The position numbers were made by a program, and so were the translations under genes. A DNA stretch of 64,000 nt from contig NZ_CP109994.1 of NCBI RefSeq assembly GCF_025947065.1, positions 1,922,001 through 1,986,000 of the forward strand, read 5' to 3'. Below are positions 44,940 through 54,968 of the stretch, piece after piece (within the stretch, counting starts at the first letter, position 1; each line of letters begins with the position of its first letter). The DNA is from Flavobacterium sp. N1736. Its GTDB lineage: Bacteria > Bacteroidota > Bacteroidia > Flavobacteriales > Flavobacteriaceae. Under the pieces are notes generated by a model. It was not told the DNA's origin. It ran no database searches and was given only the letters and a program-made list of their open reading frames with translations.

Positions 44940-44994
44940 TTGACAGGCTTACTTAAAGATTAGGTGTATGCCAGTCTTTAAGTAAGCCTGTCAA
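44940..44994 (-). terminator. 20-bp perfect hairpin after esterase gene
   Basis: Left arm 44940-44959 (TTGACAGGCTTACTTAAAGA) and right arm 44975-44994 are exact reverse complements around a 15-base loop. It lies 20 bases past the esterase stop on the minus strand and precedes the AraC gene. Confidence 0.7.
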
Positions 44995-45014
44995 ATTTAC
45001 TGATTTAATTAAAC

Positions 45015-46001
45015 TTAAATTGATCTGATTGCTCTTACGTGATCGGCAATAGCACGTGCAGATAATGGCGCATCAGGCGTAAAAATCTCAAAACCATGAG
45101 GAGCGCCCGGATGTAAATGAAATTCAATTGGTACTGCCGCTCCGGCTAATTTACGTGCATAATCTAAATTTTCATTTCTAAAATAGTCAAGATCACCTAC
45201 TGAAATATAGGTTGACGCCAATCCTTCAAAATTATCCAGCACAGCCGGTGAGGTAATTGCAAGGTCATAATCGCTTAACGGATCCGGACCTGTGATTGCC
45301 TGCCACAAAGCGCCCAACTCCTGATAGCCAAAAAAAGCGAAAGGTTCTATGTTTTCATCAAGAATAGTAGTACGGTAATCAAGCATCGGATAAATTAGAA
45401 TCTGTTTTGCGAGTGCTATTTTTCGATCACGTGCAAGTATAGCAGCTCCGGCAGCTAATCCGCCTCCGCCGCTGTCACCCATTATTGCGATTCTGTTAAC
45501 ATCCACATTTAGTTCGCTTGCATTATTTTTGAGCCACAAAATAGAATCATATATCTGCTCTACCTGTGCTTTTCCATAAACTTCCGGCGCAAGACCATAT
45601 TCAACAGATAAAAAAGGAACTCCTGACCTGTGTACATAATCTGCCACTACGCGATCATAAAGTTCTACCGAGCCAAACATTCGACCGCCGCCATGAACAA
45701 ATATGACGGCTGAACTTTCTACTGTATCTTTTCCCGCAGAATACCATCTCAGGCGGATATCAGAATCATCAGCAGCTTTCATCTCAAAATCCTGCCTGTG
45801 AATATGCGTATGCAAAGGCAAATGAGCGTTCATATTTATATACAACTGGTTTCCTGCCTTTTTTATTTGCTGCAAGTCGCCTTTGGGTTTTTCTACGGGC
45901 GCATGGCTGTCCATAAAATTGGTAAATGATTTGCTGATCCCCGGATCAAACTGGTATTTATGCGCATTTGCGAATAAATCTCCTTTTTTTTCGTGTTCCA
46001 T
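45015..46001 (-). CDS. Alpha/beta hydrolase of the hormone-sensitive-lipase type
   Basis: 328 residues. The oxyanion motif HGGGRMFGS and the nucleophile elbow GDSGGGGLAAG are the HSL-family (bacterial esterase) signatures. The catalytic Asp in VGDLDYFRNEN and His in PGAPHGFEIF complete the triad. The gene is predicted cytoplasmic, with no signal peptide. It hydrolyses short-chain esters; physiological substrate unknown. An AraC regulator gene follows on the same strand. Confidence 0.93.
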   Translation of the reverse strand: MEHEKKGDLFANAHKYQFDPGISKSFTNFMDSHAPVEKPKGDLQQIKKAGNQLYINMNAHLPLHTHIHRQDFEMKAADDSDIRLRWYSAGKDTVESSAVIFVHGGGRMFGSVELYDRVVADYVHRSGVPFLSVEYGLAPEVYGKAQVEQIYDSILWLKNNASELNVDVNRIAIMGDSGGGGLAAGAAILARDRKIALAKQILIYPMLDYRTTILDENIEPFAFFGYQELGALWQAITGPDPLSDYDLAITSPAVLDNFEGLASTYISVGDLDYFRNENLDYARKLAGAAVPIEFHLHPGAPHGFEIFTPDAPLSARAIADHVRAIRSI

Positions 46002-46100
46002 TTTGATAATAAATTAATGAGATGCAAAGTTGTATCATCAGCATTGTATTTATCGAACTAAAAAGTGGTTTCACGTATCCAAAAGGTGGTTTATCGTTTT

Positions 46101-48134
46101 TTATATCTCAAGTAAAATTTCTTTATTATTCTCAGCAATCCAATTGTAAATTTCTGTTTGTGCGCGTCTTGGTTTATCTATATTTAAAATCTCCAATTCA
46201 TTCTTTCCCTCGCTATTTACAATTCTTCTTTTTGTATTGTCTTCTAGTTGTAACTGAATAATGGTATTAATCGCTGCAATATGTTTTTCATCATATAACG
46301 GAAAAGCAACTTCTATTCTTCTGTTTAAATTTCGGCTCAGCATATCTGCAGATGAAAGATATATTTTTTGATCGCCATTATTTGCAAATTTGTAAATTCT
46401 CGAATGTTCTAAAAACATATCGACAATGCGATAAATTTCGATATTTTCTGATACATTTTTAATGCCCGGCAATAAAGTGCAAATTCCCCGTACAATCATA
46501 ATCACATCAACACCTGCACTGCTTGCTTCAATTAGTTTATCAATAATATCCTTTTCATCAACCCCGTTTACTTTCAAAAAGATATAAGCTTCATTGCCCT
46601 CTTTTTTATTTTCTATTTCGTTATTTATTAATTCTAATAATTTGTCTTTCATATTAAAGCCTGCTGCCAGAATATGTTCCGGTGCTGCTTCTTTTTTCTT
46701 GGTTTTTAAAAAATCAAAAACCTTTTTTAAATCATCCGTATACTTTTTTTCTGAAGTAAAAAATCCAAAATCAGAATAAATATTTGCTGTAGTTTCATTA
46801 AAATTTCCGGTTGATATATAATTGTAATACTTTTTATTTCCATATTTATCTTTCATGGTTACCATCGCAACTTTAGCATGAACTTTTAAATTTGGCATGC
46901 TTTGAATGATTTTTATTCCGGCATTTTTCATTTCCCGCGACCAGAATAAATTATTGTATTCATCAAAGCGCGCTTTAACCTCTACAAAAACCGTTACTTT
47001 TTTACCATTTTTTGCGGCGCTAATCAATGCATTTGCAATTAGGGATTGCGATGAAATACGGTACAAAGTAATTTTTATTTCGAGAACATTTCTGTTAATT
47101 GCCGCCTGATTAAAAAATTGAAGCACATAATAATACGATTGATACGGAAAATGAAGCAATTGGTTTTGTTTGTCAATAACATCAAAAATGGACTTGCAGT
47201 TTTCAAAAGGCAAATGTTTGAGACCCGGATAATTTACTCCCTGAAGATTTGGTTTATGAGGATTTGGAAACTTGAATAAATCATATAAATTATGATGGCT
47301 TCCTCCTTTTATCATCTCATCTTTTTTAAGACGGAAAGCTTTTTTACATATCGCAATTGTGTCGGCATCCATACAAGAATCATACAGAAATCGTGTCGAT
47401 GAACCTCGTTTTCGTTCTTCAATTTTTGCTTCAATTTTCGCTATTAAATCTCCTGAGTTTTCATCTTCTATCAGATAATTTTCATCTCGGTTTAATTTTA
47501 TGGCATAACAGGAAACCACTTTTCCCGTAGGAAAAATAAAGGATAAACAATTCTTTATTATAGTATCAATCGAAATAATATAATGTGTATCTCCGTGACT
47601 TTGCAATTGCTTAAACCTATCCAGTTTATCCGAAGGAATATTGAGATATGCATAATTATAGTTACCCGCAGTATCTTTTAACTTTACTAAAAAGTATAAA
47701 CTGCGATTGTTTAAGAAATAGGTTTTTGGCTGGTTTATTGAAATATAAATTACCTGAATATAAGACAAAATAATACTTTTAAAATAATATTCGATCTCAT
47801 GCAAATGCTCTTGTAAAAGCTCTTGCTTTTCATAATAAACTATATTATTAGCTTCTAATTCAGGCAGTATTGAAGTGTTCCAAATTGAGCCGAATCTATT
47901 TTGCTGAAGATTTATTTCGGTTAGAATTTTATCCAGCAAATCTGTATTTTTTTTTGATTTTTTGATCAGTAGTTTTCTGATTTTAACCCTGAAAAATTCA
48001 TCTAAATTAGAAGAATGAATGGCTAGAAATTTAATTCTTTCATAAAGTGAATTATTGGCGTCATCTGCTTCATCCAAAATACAGTTGTTGAAAGAAAGCC
48101 AGGAGATTTCTGAAGGTAAAAGATGGTTTTGCAC
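46101..48134 (-). CDS. ppk1: Polyphosphate kinase 1
   Basis: 677 residues. All four PPK domains are seen: N-terminal (LPSEISWLSFNNCILDEADD), head (RVKIRKLLIKKS), and two C-terminal phospholipase-D-like domains. The phosphorylated histidine lies in NLKVHAKVAMVTMK (His419), with the second histidine in MFLEHSRIYKFAN (His577). The enzyme makes polyphosphate from ATP reversibly at the inner membrane. It is on the same strand as PUL 2 and 114 bases after it, so transcription from that operon is possible but not shown. Confidence 0.96.
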   Translation of the reverse strand: MQNHLLPSEISWLSFNNCILDEADDANNSLYERIKFLAIHSSNLDEFFRVKIRKLLIKKSKKNTDLLDKILTEINLQQNRFGSIWNTSILPELEANNIVYYEKQELLQEHLHEIEYYFKSIILSYIQVIYISINQPKTYFLNNRSLYFLVKLKDTAGNYNYAYLNIPSDKLDRFKQLQSHGDTHYIISIDTIIKNCLSFIFPTGKVVSCYAIKLNRDENYLIEDENSGDLIAKIEAKIEERKRGSSTRFLYDSCMDADTIAICKKAFRLKKDEMIKGGSHHNLYDLFKFPNPHKPNLQGVNYPGLKHLPFENCKSIFDVIDKQNQLLHFPYQSYYYVLQFFNQAAINRNVLEIKITLYRISSQSLIANALISAAKNGKKVTVFVEVKARFDEYNNLFWSREMKNAGIKIIQSMPNLKVHAKVAMVTMKDKYGNKKYYNYISTGNFNETTANIYSDFGFFTSEKKYTDDLKKVFDFLKTKKKEAAPEHILAAGFNMKDKLLELINNEIENKKEGNEAYIFLKVNGVDEKDIIDKLIEASSAGVDVIMIVRGICTLLPGIKNVSENIEIYRIVDMFLEHSRIYKFANNGDQKIYLSSADMLSRNLNRRIEVAFPLYDEKHIAAINTIIQLQLEDNTKRRIVNSEGKNELEILNIDKPRRAQTEIYNWIAENNKEILLEI

Positions 48135-48248
48135 GTAATAAATTGGTTTATGCTTTAATTAATACGCTTGTAAATTTGAGAATTAATTATCTTAAAACAT
48201 AATACAGACAGGCAGTTAACTATAATTTAATTTATTAATAACATAACT

Positions 48249-48809
48249 TTAATTGTACACTATTTTCATCAATGTAAAATCTATCCCTAACGGATTTTTA
48301 CTGATTTTACAGATTAAAGGAAAATCAGGATTTTTAATAATCCACATTTCAGTTTGGTCTATTTGTGCTTTTACATGCAAAGTCTCTATTCGTTTTCCTT
48401 CTATTTGAATATGATTTTCTGTACTGTCTAAAACGTATGTATTATTGTTATACGTAAACTTATTATTTAACAGCAAATCCTGATATGCAGACCGTGAAAT
48501 CATAAAAAAAGTCTCCGTTGGTTTTAAGTACAAAACATTAGAATATTCTCCCTGATTAAAACTCAATGCATTACCATTTTTTAATGCTTTCTGTGCTATT
48601 ACAATACTGCTTTTTACGCCTTTTGTCTTTAAATCGAATACCAGTGTATCATTAGTCATTTTAGTGGTTAACTTTAAACCTCTCGTCTGCCCGTGAAGTT
48701 TGCAGACATACTGTAATTCTGTATTATTTTTAAGGGATGGAATTGTATTTTGCGATATTCCGGTTTGATAAACGACACAAAAAAGAAGTGATAAAATTAA
48801 ATTCTTCAT
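48249..48809 (-). CDS. Secreted hypothetical protein at the end of PUL 2
   Basis: 186 residues with a Sec signal (MKNLILSLLFCVVYQTGISQ). The mature part is beta-rich (LKLTTKMTNDTLVFDLKTKG, KFTYNNNTYVLDSTENHIQI, TLMKIVYN) and resembles a lipocalin-like or DUF3108-like barrel, but no family is certain. It begins 12 bases after the GH92 gene and is almost surely in its operon. It may bind a released sugar or lipid; that is conjecture. Confidence 0.78.
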   Translation of the reverse strand: MKNLILSLLFCVVYQTGISQNTIPSLKNNTELQYVCKLHGQTRGLKLTTKMTNDTLVFDLKTKGVKSSIVIAQKALKNGNALSFNQGEYSNVLYLKPTETFFMISRSAYQDLLLNNKFTYNNNTYVLDSTENHIQIEGKRIETLHVKAQIDQTEMWIIKNPDFPLICKISKNPLGIDFTLMKIVYN

Positions 48810-48821
48810 CTGATTATGTTT

Positions 48822-51098
48822 TTATTTTGTTGGCGGTAAAATTGTTGTTCCCCAAGCAGATGGTTTCGAATCCATTTCAAAAATCAATTCACCTCCATTC
48901 ATAATATCATCATGCAAAATCCACGCTTTGTTGTATGGTTTTCCGTTTAAAAAAGCAGCTTTTATGTATTTATTGGTATCGCTTCTTTTTTTAGCTGTGA
49001 TTTTAAAACTTTTACCGTTTTCTAATTTTACGGTTGTTTCTTTAATCAAAGGCATGTTTAATAAATAATAAGGCTGTCCGGCATTTGGGTACAATCCTAT
49101 CATATGAAAAGCGAGCCAGGAAGACATCGCGCCAGAGTCATCATTACCCGGCAAACCTTCGTGCGAAGTGTTGAAACTGTTTTTGATAATAGTACTGATT
49201 CTGTCACTGCTTAAATATGGTTTTCCAACCCAATGATACAAACAGGGCGTTAAAAAGGAAGGTTCGTTGGCAACATTATATAAATTAGAATTAAAAAAAG
49301 TATTCAATCTGTTTTCAAAAGCCAATTCTCCGCCTGATTTACGAATAAGTTCCGGAACATCATGCGGAATACTGAATGAATATTCCCAGGAAGTACCTTC
49401 GTAAAAGTAAACACACCAATGGCAAACATACCATGGAGATTCGATAATAACTGGTGTATATTTAAAAGTTGGTTTTTGAATTTTTGATTCTCCAAAAACA
49501 ATATCGTCTAACCAGTTTCCGGCTGCATCTTTGGGCATAATAAAACCTGTGGCTCCTTTATTTTCATAATCAGAGCGCCATAAATTCTGCCAGTTATCTG
49601 CCTGTTTTATATATTGATTATAAACATCCGTTTTATTGAGTCCTTTGGCAACAATGGCAATATTATAATCGTTGTAGGAGTAATCAATTGTTCTGTTTCC
49701 TGCGCGGTCAATTCCGTAAGGTACATATCCTAAACGCAGGTAATCTGTAAGTCCGCCTCTGCCTTCTTTTTCTTCATTTCCTCCCGGCGGCACGGTTGCG
49801 TCTTTAATCATGGCTTGTAATGCCAATTCGTAATCTATTCCTTTTACATTTTTTACAAAAGCATCGGCGAGAACAACCTCAGCATTAGAACCGCCCTGAG
49901 TACGACCGTTATCATTACCGCTTCTTCCCTCCGGTAAATACCCTTCGCGTTTGTAAATATTAAGCATTGCCTTGATAATTTCAACTTCTCTTTTAGAATC
50001 AATTAAGGTAATTAAAGGGCTTGATGTTCGAAATGTATCCCAAATCGTATAAAAATCATCGTAATACGGTTCATCATTTGTCCATAACGGATTTTCTCCT
50101 GTTCGGTCTACTGGCATAATCATGGTATGATACAAACCGGTATAAAACATTTTTTTATATTCGTTTGAAGTATCTTCAGAAAGTTTGATTCGGCTTAATA
50201 AATCCTCCCATTTATTTTCTAATGCAGCCAGAACAGTATTAAAATCCCAATGTGGAATTTCTTGCTGAATATTATTTTTTGCTTTTAATTCACTTAAAAA
50301 TGAAATTCCAATTTTTACATTCAGTTCTTGTTTTCCTTCATTTCCGAAAGAAAGCAATGCTGCGGTTTTTTTTCCTGAATCGAATTGTGATGTTTCATTG
50401 GCGTAAAATTTTCCGTCTTTCCATGTCACATATTTTGCAATTGGCTGATCAAAAACTGCCCAGAAATAAACCGTATAAGCACGTCCGTTATTCCAGCCGC
50501 CTCTAATTCTTGAATATCCCCTAACTTCTGTATCTGAAACAATTTCTATTTGAGAACCAACAAATTGCTGTGCTTCTCTCCCATCAGGTTCAGGCTGTTC
50601 GCCCAGAAAAAAACCCGGATCAATTTTTAAGGCTTTCGTTTCGTTTTTACGATATGTAATACGATAAAACGAAACTTTTTCGGCAGTTGTTATTTCTGTT
50701 CTGATTCCGTTTTCTTTAAAAACAGATTCATAATAACCCAGTTTTACATTTTCTTCGGCTCTAAATGAGGTTTGATCAAGTTTATCCAAAGTACCTGAAA
50801 ATGGCATAATTTGAATGTTTCCGTATTTTGGACCTCCGCCTGTACCGCTTACATGAACCTGACTAAATCCTGTTACTTCTTTTGGCAATGGAAGCCAGCC
50901 GCTATTGGGACTTGCGGTACAATCCGGACTTGGTTTTACCATTCCGTACGGACAGGAAGGACCAATAAAAACCCTTCCAATTCCTTCAGATCCAATCATG
51001 GGATCTACATAAGTATGGGCATTATACTGCGCATTAATTGTAATGCTAAAGAAGAATGACATGCTTAAAAAAAATATAATTTTACTGTTTATCTTCAT
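48822..51098 (-). CDS. GH92 family alpha-mannosidase
   Basis: 758 residues with a Sec signal (FFFSITINAQYNAHTYVDP). The N-terminal beta-sandwich carries VDPMIGSEGIGRVFIGPSCP and HVSGTGGGPKYG, and the (alpha/alpha)6 barrel carries YTIWDTFRTSSPLI, FYEGTSWEYSF and GNDDSGAMSSW (651-661), with the Asp pair of the GH92 catalytic base and calcium site. GH92 enzymes are inverting exo-alpha-mannosidases; some members cleave mannose-1-phosphate linkages. The gene is 33 bases after the phosphatase fusion in PUL 2. Confidence 0.95.
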   Translation of the reverse strand: MKINSKIIFFLSMSFFFSITINAQYNAHTYVDPMIGSEGIGRVFIGPSCPYGMVKPSPDCTASPNSGWLPLPKEVTGFSQVHVSGTGGGPKYGNIQIMPFSGTLDKLDQTSFRAEENVKLGYYESVFKENGIRTEITTAEKVSFYRITYRKNETKALKIDPGFFLGEQPEPDGREAQQFVGSQIEIVSDTEVRGYSRIRGGWNNGRAYTVYFWAVFDQPIAKYVTWKDGKFYANETSQFDSGKKTAALLSFGNEGKQELNVKIGISFLSELKAKNNIQQEIPHWDFNTVLAALENKWEDLLSRIKLSEDTSNEYKKMFYTGLYHTMIMPVDRTGENPLWTNDEPYYDDFYTIWDTFRTSSPLITLIDSKREVEIIKAMLNIYKREGYLPEGRSGNDNGRTQGGSNAEVVLADAFVKNVKGIDYELALQAMIKDATVPPGGNEEKEGRGGLTDYLRLGYVPYGIDRAGNRTIDYSYNDYNIAIVAKGLNKTDVYNQYIKQADNWQNLWRSDYENKGATGFIMPKDAAGNWLDDIVFGESKIQKPTFKYTPVIIESPWYVCHWCVYFYEGTSWEYSFSIPHDVPELIRKSGGELAFENRLNTFFNSNLYNVANEPSFLTPCLYHWVGKPYLSSDRISTIIKNSFNTSHEGLPGNDDSGAMSSWLAFHMIGLYPNAGQPYYLLNMPLIKETTVKLENGKSFKITAKKRSDTNKYIKAAFLNGKPYNKAWILHDDIMNGGELIFEMDSKPSAWGTTILPPTK

Positions 51099-51131
51099 TT
51101 TTTATTTCTTTAGCATTGTTTTAATTCAGTA

Positions 51132-52922
51132 TTATTTTAACAGAGAAAGTATTTTAGTGAACACTTCATTATTTTCATATACTCCTTGAAAATCTTGGGA
51201 ATGAGGTCCATAAGAAAATATAGGAACCATCGTTGCCGTATGATCATTGGTTATAAAATCGCCTTCTATTTTGTGCTTTTTCACATTTCCCTGCGGAATT
51301 GCAAATCCCGATGTTTCATGATCTGCTGTAATTATGACTAACGTACCTTCGTTTTTATCAGCAAAAATAAGCGCCTGGGTTATTGCTGTATCAAAATCGA
51401 TTGTTTCTGCAACTATTCCGGCGGCATTGTTAACATGTCCGAAACTGTCAATTTGCGCGCCTTCAACCATTAGAAAAAAGGGCTTATTTTTTTTGTTTAA
51501 AAATTCAAGACTGTATTTTGTAGCTTCTGCTAATAATTCTCCTCGTCCTTCTAAAACTGACGGCACTCTGTTTTGTGAAATAAATACGCCAACAGTATCT
51601 TCAATTGTGGTTTGCATTTCCTGAACGGAAGACAATAATTTAAATTTAGTTTTTAATGCAGTATCTTTAAAAGTAGCAGCGCCGCCGCCAACAAATAAAT
51701 TCAGTTTACTTTCTAATAAATCTCTCGAAATTCCTTCTGTATCAGATCTTTCTTCTCTGTGTGCATAAAAAGCAGCCGGTGTTGCTCCGGTAATTTCATC
51801 GGTAGTTATAATACCTGTAGAAAATTTTCTTTTTTGTAAAATTTCCAAAATATTCACGATTGGTTTTCTCAAACTATCGGTTCCAATTGCTCTGTTGTTT
51901 GTTTTTTGACCTGTTGCCAATGCTGTTCCTGCTGCTGCAGAATCTGTTGTAAAATCATCGGCAGATTGTGTTTTAATAAAGCCTACGCTTTTTAATTGTG
52001 TCAATGACAAGGCGCCGTTATTGGCTAGAACTGCTGAGGATATTTGAGATAAACCATTTCCGTCTCCAATTAAAAGAATGACATTTTTAACGGGAATGTT
52101 TTTTTGATCTGTTTTATAAGCAGGAATATAAACTTTTGACGAATTACTGGCTGTTATGAACCTTTTTGGCAGCGATTCAAGGTATTGTACACAATTATAC
52201 GGTTTGTCTGTATTAATAATATCTACGCCTAATTCTAAAAATGCTTTCCAGGCACTTTTTGTATCCGGAGCGCCCCAAAATCGAAAGGGTTTATTGGTGA
52301 ATTTTGCTTTGGAAATAATGGAACTTATACGATTATAATCTTCTTTTGTTAATCTTCCTAAGCCGTTCCATTTAGAATATTTTTGAAAATCTAAACTTAC
52401 CATTGCTACTTTTTCCCAATTTTCTTTAGAAATAGATTGTCCTAATTCCTGAAAATCAAAGAAAATAAAAGCCGGATATTTTATATAAGTATCTGCGGTA
52501 GGTCTGTTTCCTGATATAATGATTTTAATATTTTTATCATTCGTGATCGTTTTATACTTATTTAAAACAGTAATAAGTTTGTTTAGTGTTGGTTCGGCAC
52601 CCGTTTTAATGTCTATTAACAAAAATAATTGCTGCTCTTTTCTGTACTTCATTTTTAAAGCGGTTTCCAAAGGCTTTAAATACAAATCTTCTAATGTTCT
52701 TGAAGCAGAAATATCTTCCTGATTGTGGGAAACATACAGATTATTATCTTTTAAAAAAATGTCGGCTTCTATAGATGTCGCTCCGTTTGAGTAAGCATCC
52801 CAAAAAGGAATTGTTTGATTATAGTCGTTATGAGAATGTATTTTAACAAGATCCTGAGAATATAAGTTTCCTGTTCCAAAAAACAGCAGGAACAAGTTAA
52901 GGACTAAAAATGATGTTTTCAT
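51132..52922 (-). CDS. GDPD/PI-PLC-like domain fused to alkaline phosphatase
   Basis: 596 residues with a Sec signal (about 1-22). The N-terminal domain (about 23-255) is of the PI-PLC/glycerophosphodiesterase superfamily (KIHSHNDYNQTIPFWDAYSN, ATSIEADIFLKDNNLYVSHN). The C-terminal domain (about 275-596) is an alkaline phosphatase: VILLIGDGNGLSQ binds metal, TDSAAAGTALATG holds the serine nucleophile (Ser328), and ITADHETSGFA and NDHTATMVPI hold metal ligands. The chain could cut a phosphodiester and then the phosphomonoester in the periplasm. It lies next to a GH92 mannosidase in PUL 2. Confidence 0.92.
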   Translation of the reverse strand: MKTSFLVLNLFLLFFGTGNLYSQDLVKIHSHNDYNQTIPFWDAYSNGATSIEADIFLKDNNLYVSHNQEDISASRTLEDLYLKPLETALKMKYRKEQQLFLLIDIKTGAEPTLNKLITVLNKYKTITNDKNIKIIISGNRPTADTYIKYPAFIFFDFQELGQSISKENWEKVAMVSLDFQKYSKWNGLGRLTKEDYNRISSIISKAKFTNKPFRFWGAPDTKSAWKAFLELGVDIINTDKPYNCVQYLESLPKRFITASNSSKVYIPAYKTDQKNIPVKNVILLIGDGNGLSQISSAVLANNGALSLTQLKSVGFIKTQSADDFTTDSAAAGTALATGQKTNNRAIGTDSLRKPIVNILEILQKRKFSTGIITTDEITGATPAAFYAHREERSDTEGISRDLLESKLNLFVGGGAATFKDTALKTKFKLLSSVQEMQTTIEDTVGVFISQNRVPSVLEGRGELLAEATKYSLEFLNKKNKPFFLMVEGAQIDSFGHVNNAAGIVAETIDFDTAITQALIFADKNEGTLVIITADHETSGFAIPQGNVKKHKIEGDFITNDHTATMVPIFSYGPHSQDFQGVYENNEVFTKILSLLK

Positions 52923-53077
52923 TTGAAATAAATTAATGAATGTTGGGTAACAAAAAGAGATTTGCGATTTGGGAATCGGGCAAAAAGGGCTATTTGTAAT
53001 AAAAAAAGAGTATTCTAACAGTTAGAATGAAACTATAAAATCAACTATTCTTTTGAAGGTTAAAAAGAAAAATTAAA

Positions 53078-53120
53078 AAAAACAGGGAGTTTTAAAGCGC
53101 TAAAAACCTCCCTGTTTTTT
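53078..53120 (-). terminator. Terminator hairpin downstream of PUL 2 susCD
   Basis: AAAACAGGGAG pairs with CTCCCTGTTTT, with an inner TTTT/AAAA stem around AAAGCGCT. It has long A and T runs, so it can act on both strands. It lies between the SusD and phosphatase genes. Confidence 0.75.
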
Positions 53121-53136
53121 ACTAACTAAAACATAA

Positions 53137-53183
53137 GAAGACTGCTTATTTTACTGAGACACATAAAACAAACAGCAGTCTTC
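53137..53183 (-). terminator. Second hairpin directly after the PUL 2 SusD gene
   Basis: GAAGACTGCT (53137-53146) and AGCAGTCTTC (53174-53183) pair exactly. It lies 27 bases past the SusD stop on the minus strand. Two hairpins in series suggest that susCD is expressed separately from, or more than, the downstream enzyme genes. Confidence 0.65.
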
Positions 53184-53209
53184 AAAATTAAAACAAAAAC
53201 CAACTATTT

Positions 53210-54952
53210 TTAATATCCTTCATTTTGTACCAAATATCCGGGAACGTTTGAAGCTCCGTCAATTGCTACCTGAGGAATTGGGAATAATCTGTGGTGTACA
53301 TCTGTATCTGTTTTTTCAGTCCATTTATCTTCAAAATGACCAAAACGAATCTGATTGGTTCTTCTTAAACCTTCCCAGTAAAATTCGAAACCGTATTCTC
53401 TGTACAAAATATCTAAATTGATTGCTGTAAGTGCAGCAGGAATTGGAGCACGAGCAGTTCTTGAAGTTCTTACTATGTTCATATCAGATAATGCTTCACC
53501 GGTAAGTCCTTTTCTTAATTTAGCTTCGGCACGCATCATATAAATTTCAGCATATCTAAGTAATACCATATCTACACTACTGTAAAAATTTCCGTCTGGA
53601 GAAGTATGGCTAAACTGGTATTTAGATACTCTGTATCCTGCCGCGTGCGCACTTCCTTCTTTGGTAAAATCAACTTTTAAAGTAAGGTTAACATAACCTA
53701 CGTTTTTGTCAGGTCCGTTTCCTTTAATTTGCTTAACAGGGTAAATTCTGTATCCGCCATCGCATTTAAAGAATGCTCCGTTGGCATCTTTTCTGGCAGC
53801 CCACGGAATACCTCTCATAATTCCTCTGTCAATTTCAAAATCTTCTGCTTTTACACAATAGTAATGATCCTGATCGTTTAATGGTGAAAATCCGGTAAGA
53901 TCCTTTAAGTTTGCAGGTACTTTTGCGTTGTTTTTATAAAATCTTGAATCGGCATCGGCAGGATCTACGCTTCCGTAAGCATCAACCCATGTTTGATAAA
54001 AATCTGATGTAATAGCAGGACCGTCAGTTCCGTCTGCATTAATAGATTCCGGTCTTGGAAACATTGATCCCGGAATTGACCAGTATGCCCAACGGTTATG
54101 TTCGTCAGCTAAAACGCCACGCTGATCTAATGCAAAAATTAATTCTTTATTCGAGTTATTTTTATCATCAAACAAGTCAAAATATTCCGGAGATAAACTG
54201 AATTTACCTGAGTTTATAATGTTGTCTGTGTATTTGATAACCTTATCCATATCTGCAGCAGGAAATGTAGGTTTACCATAAGGATCACGGTAAACAGATG
54301 CATTTAGGTTCAATCTCGCAAGAAGTCCCCAAACTGCAGCCTGAGTCATTCTTCCCGGTCCTTTACTTGTATTAATAACATCAACCACAGACAATAACTC
54401 ACTTTCTATATAAGTAACCGCTTCCTGCCCTCTAAGTATTTCTGAGATACTGGCAGATGATTCTTTTTTAAACACAAGTCCCCAGCTGTCTAATGTCATC
54501 ATATTTAAATAAGCCCTTAGCGCTTTCATTTCATAAAGTGCTCCTTGTGCTTCTGTATTTCCGCCTTGTGCAAGAGGAGTCAATACTTCAATGGCAGTTA
54601 ATGTTCTTGAAATATTTTTAGTAACATCATTCCAAGTACTTGTCACCAAATCATTAGTAGGCGTAGTCGTATGTGCATGTACTGCTAAATATTTACCTCC
54701 GTCATACCAGTCAGTTCCACCTCTGTAAGGCAAAATACCTTCGTCGCTGGCAATTAACTGCAAACCAAAATTGTTAGTATGAATCCAGGTCGATTTTAAT
54801 TGTCCGTATGCCGGAGCAATTGCACCGCTGATTGCTTCTGCCTGTCCCGCACCGGTTAAGGATTCATCCAGTACTTTTTCTTCTAAGTCAGTACAGCTCC
54901 AGCTAAACAATAAACTGAATGTAAGAGCTCCTGCTATTATTTTATTTTTCAT
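53210..54952 (-). CDS. RagB/SusD family nutrient-binding lipoprotein (PUL 2)
   Basis: 580 residues. The lipoprotein signal (ALTFSLLFSWSCTDLEEKVL, Cys20) is followed by SusD repeats (ALYEMKALRAYLNMMTLDSW) and the C-terminal YSSVDMVLLRYAEIYMMRAE and EYGFEFYWEGLRRTNQIRFG motifs of the family. It is longer than the PUL 1 SusD and shares little sequence with it, so it probably binds another glycan. The gene starts 16 bases after its SusC partner. Confidence 0.96.
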   Translation of the reverse strand: MKNKIIAGALTFSLLFSWSCTDLEEKVLDESLTGAGQAEAISGAIAPAYGQLKSTWIHTNNFGLQLIASDEGILPYRGGTDWYDGGKYLAVHAHTTTPTNDLVTSTWNDVTKNISRTLTAIEVLTPLAQGGNTEAQGALYEMKALRAYLNMMTLDSWGLVFKKESSASISEILRGQEAVTYIESELLSVVDVINTSKGPGRMTQAAVWGLLARLNLNASVYRDPYGKPTFPAADMDKVIKYTDNIINSGKFSLSPEYFDLFDDKNNSNKELIFALDQRGVLADEHNRWAYWSIPGSMFPRPESINADGTDGPAITSDFYQTWVDAYGSVDPADADSRFYKNNAKVPANLKDLTGFSPLNDQDHYYCVKAEDFEIDRGIMRGIPWAARKDANGAFFKCDGGYRIYPVKQIKGNGPDKNVGYVNLTLKVDFTKEGSAHAAGYRVSKYQFSHTSPDGNFYSSVDMVLLRYAEIYMMRAEAKLRKGLTGEALSDMNIVRTSRTARAPIPAALTAINLDILYREYGFEFYWEGLRRTNQIRFGHFEDKWTEKTDTDVHHRLFPIPQVAIDGASNVPGYLVQNEGY

Positions 54953-54968
54953 GTTTTTTTATTTTTGA

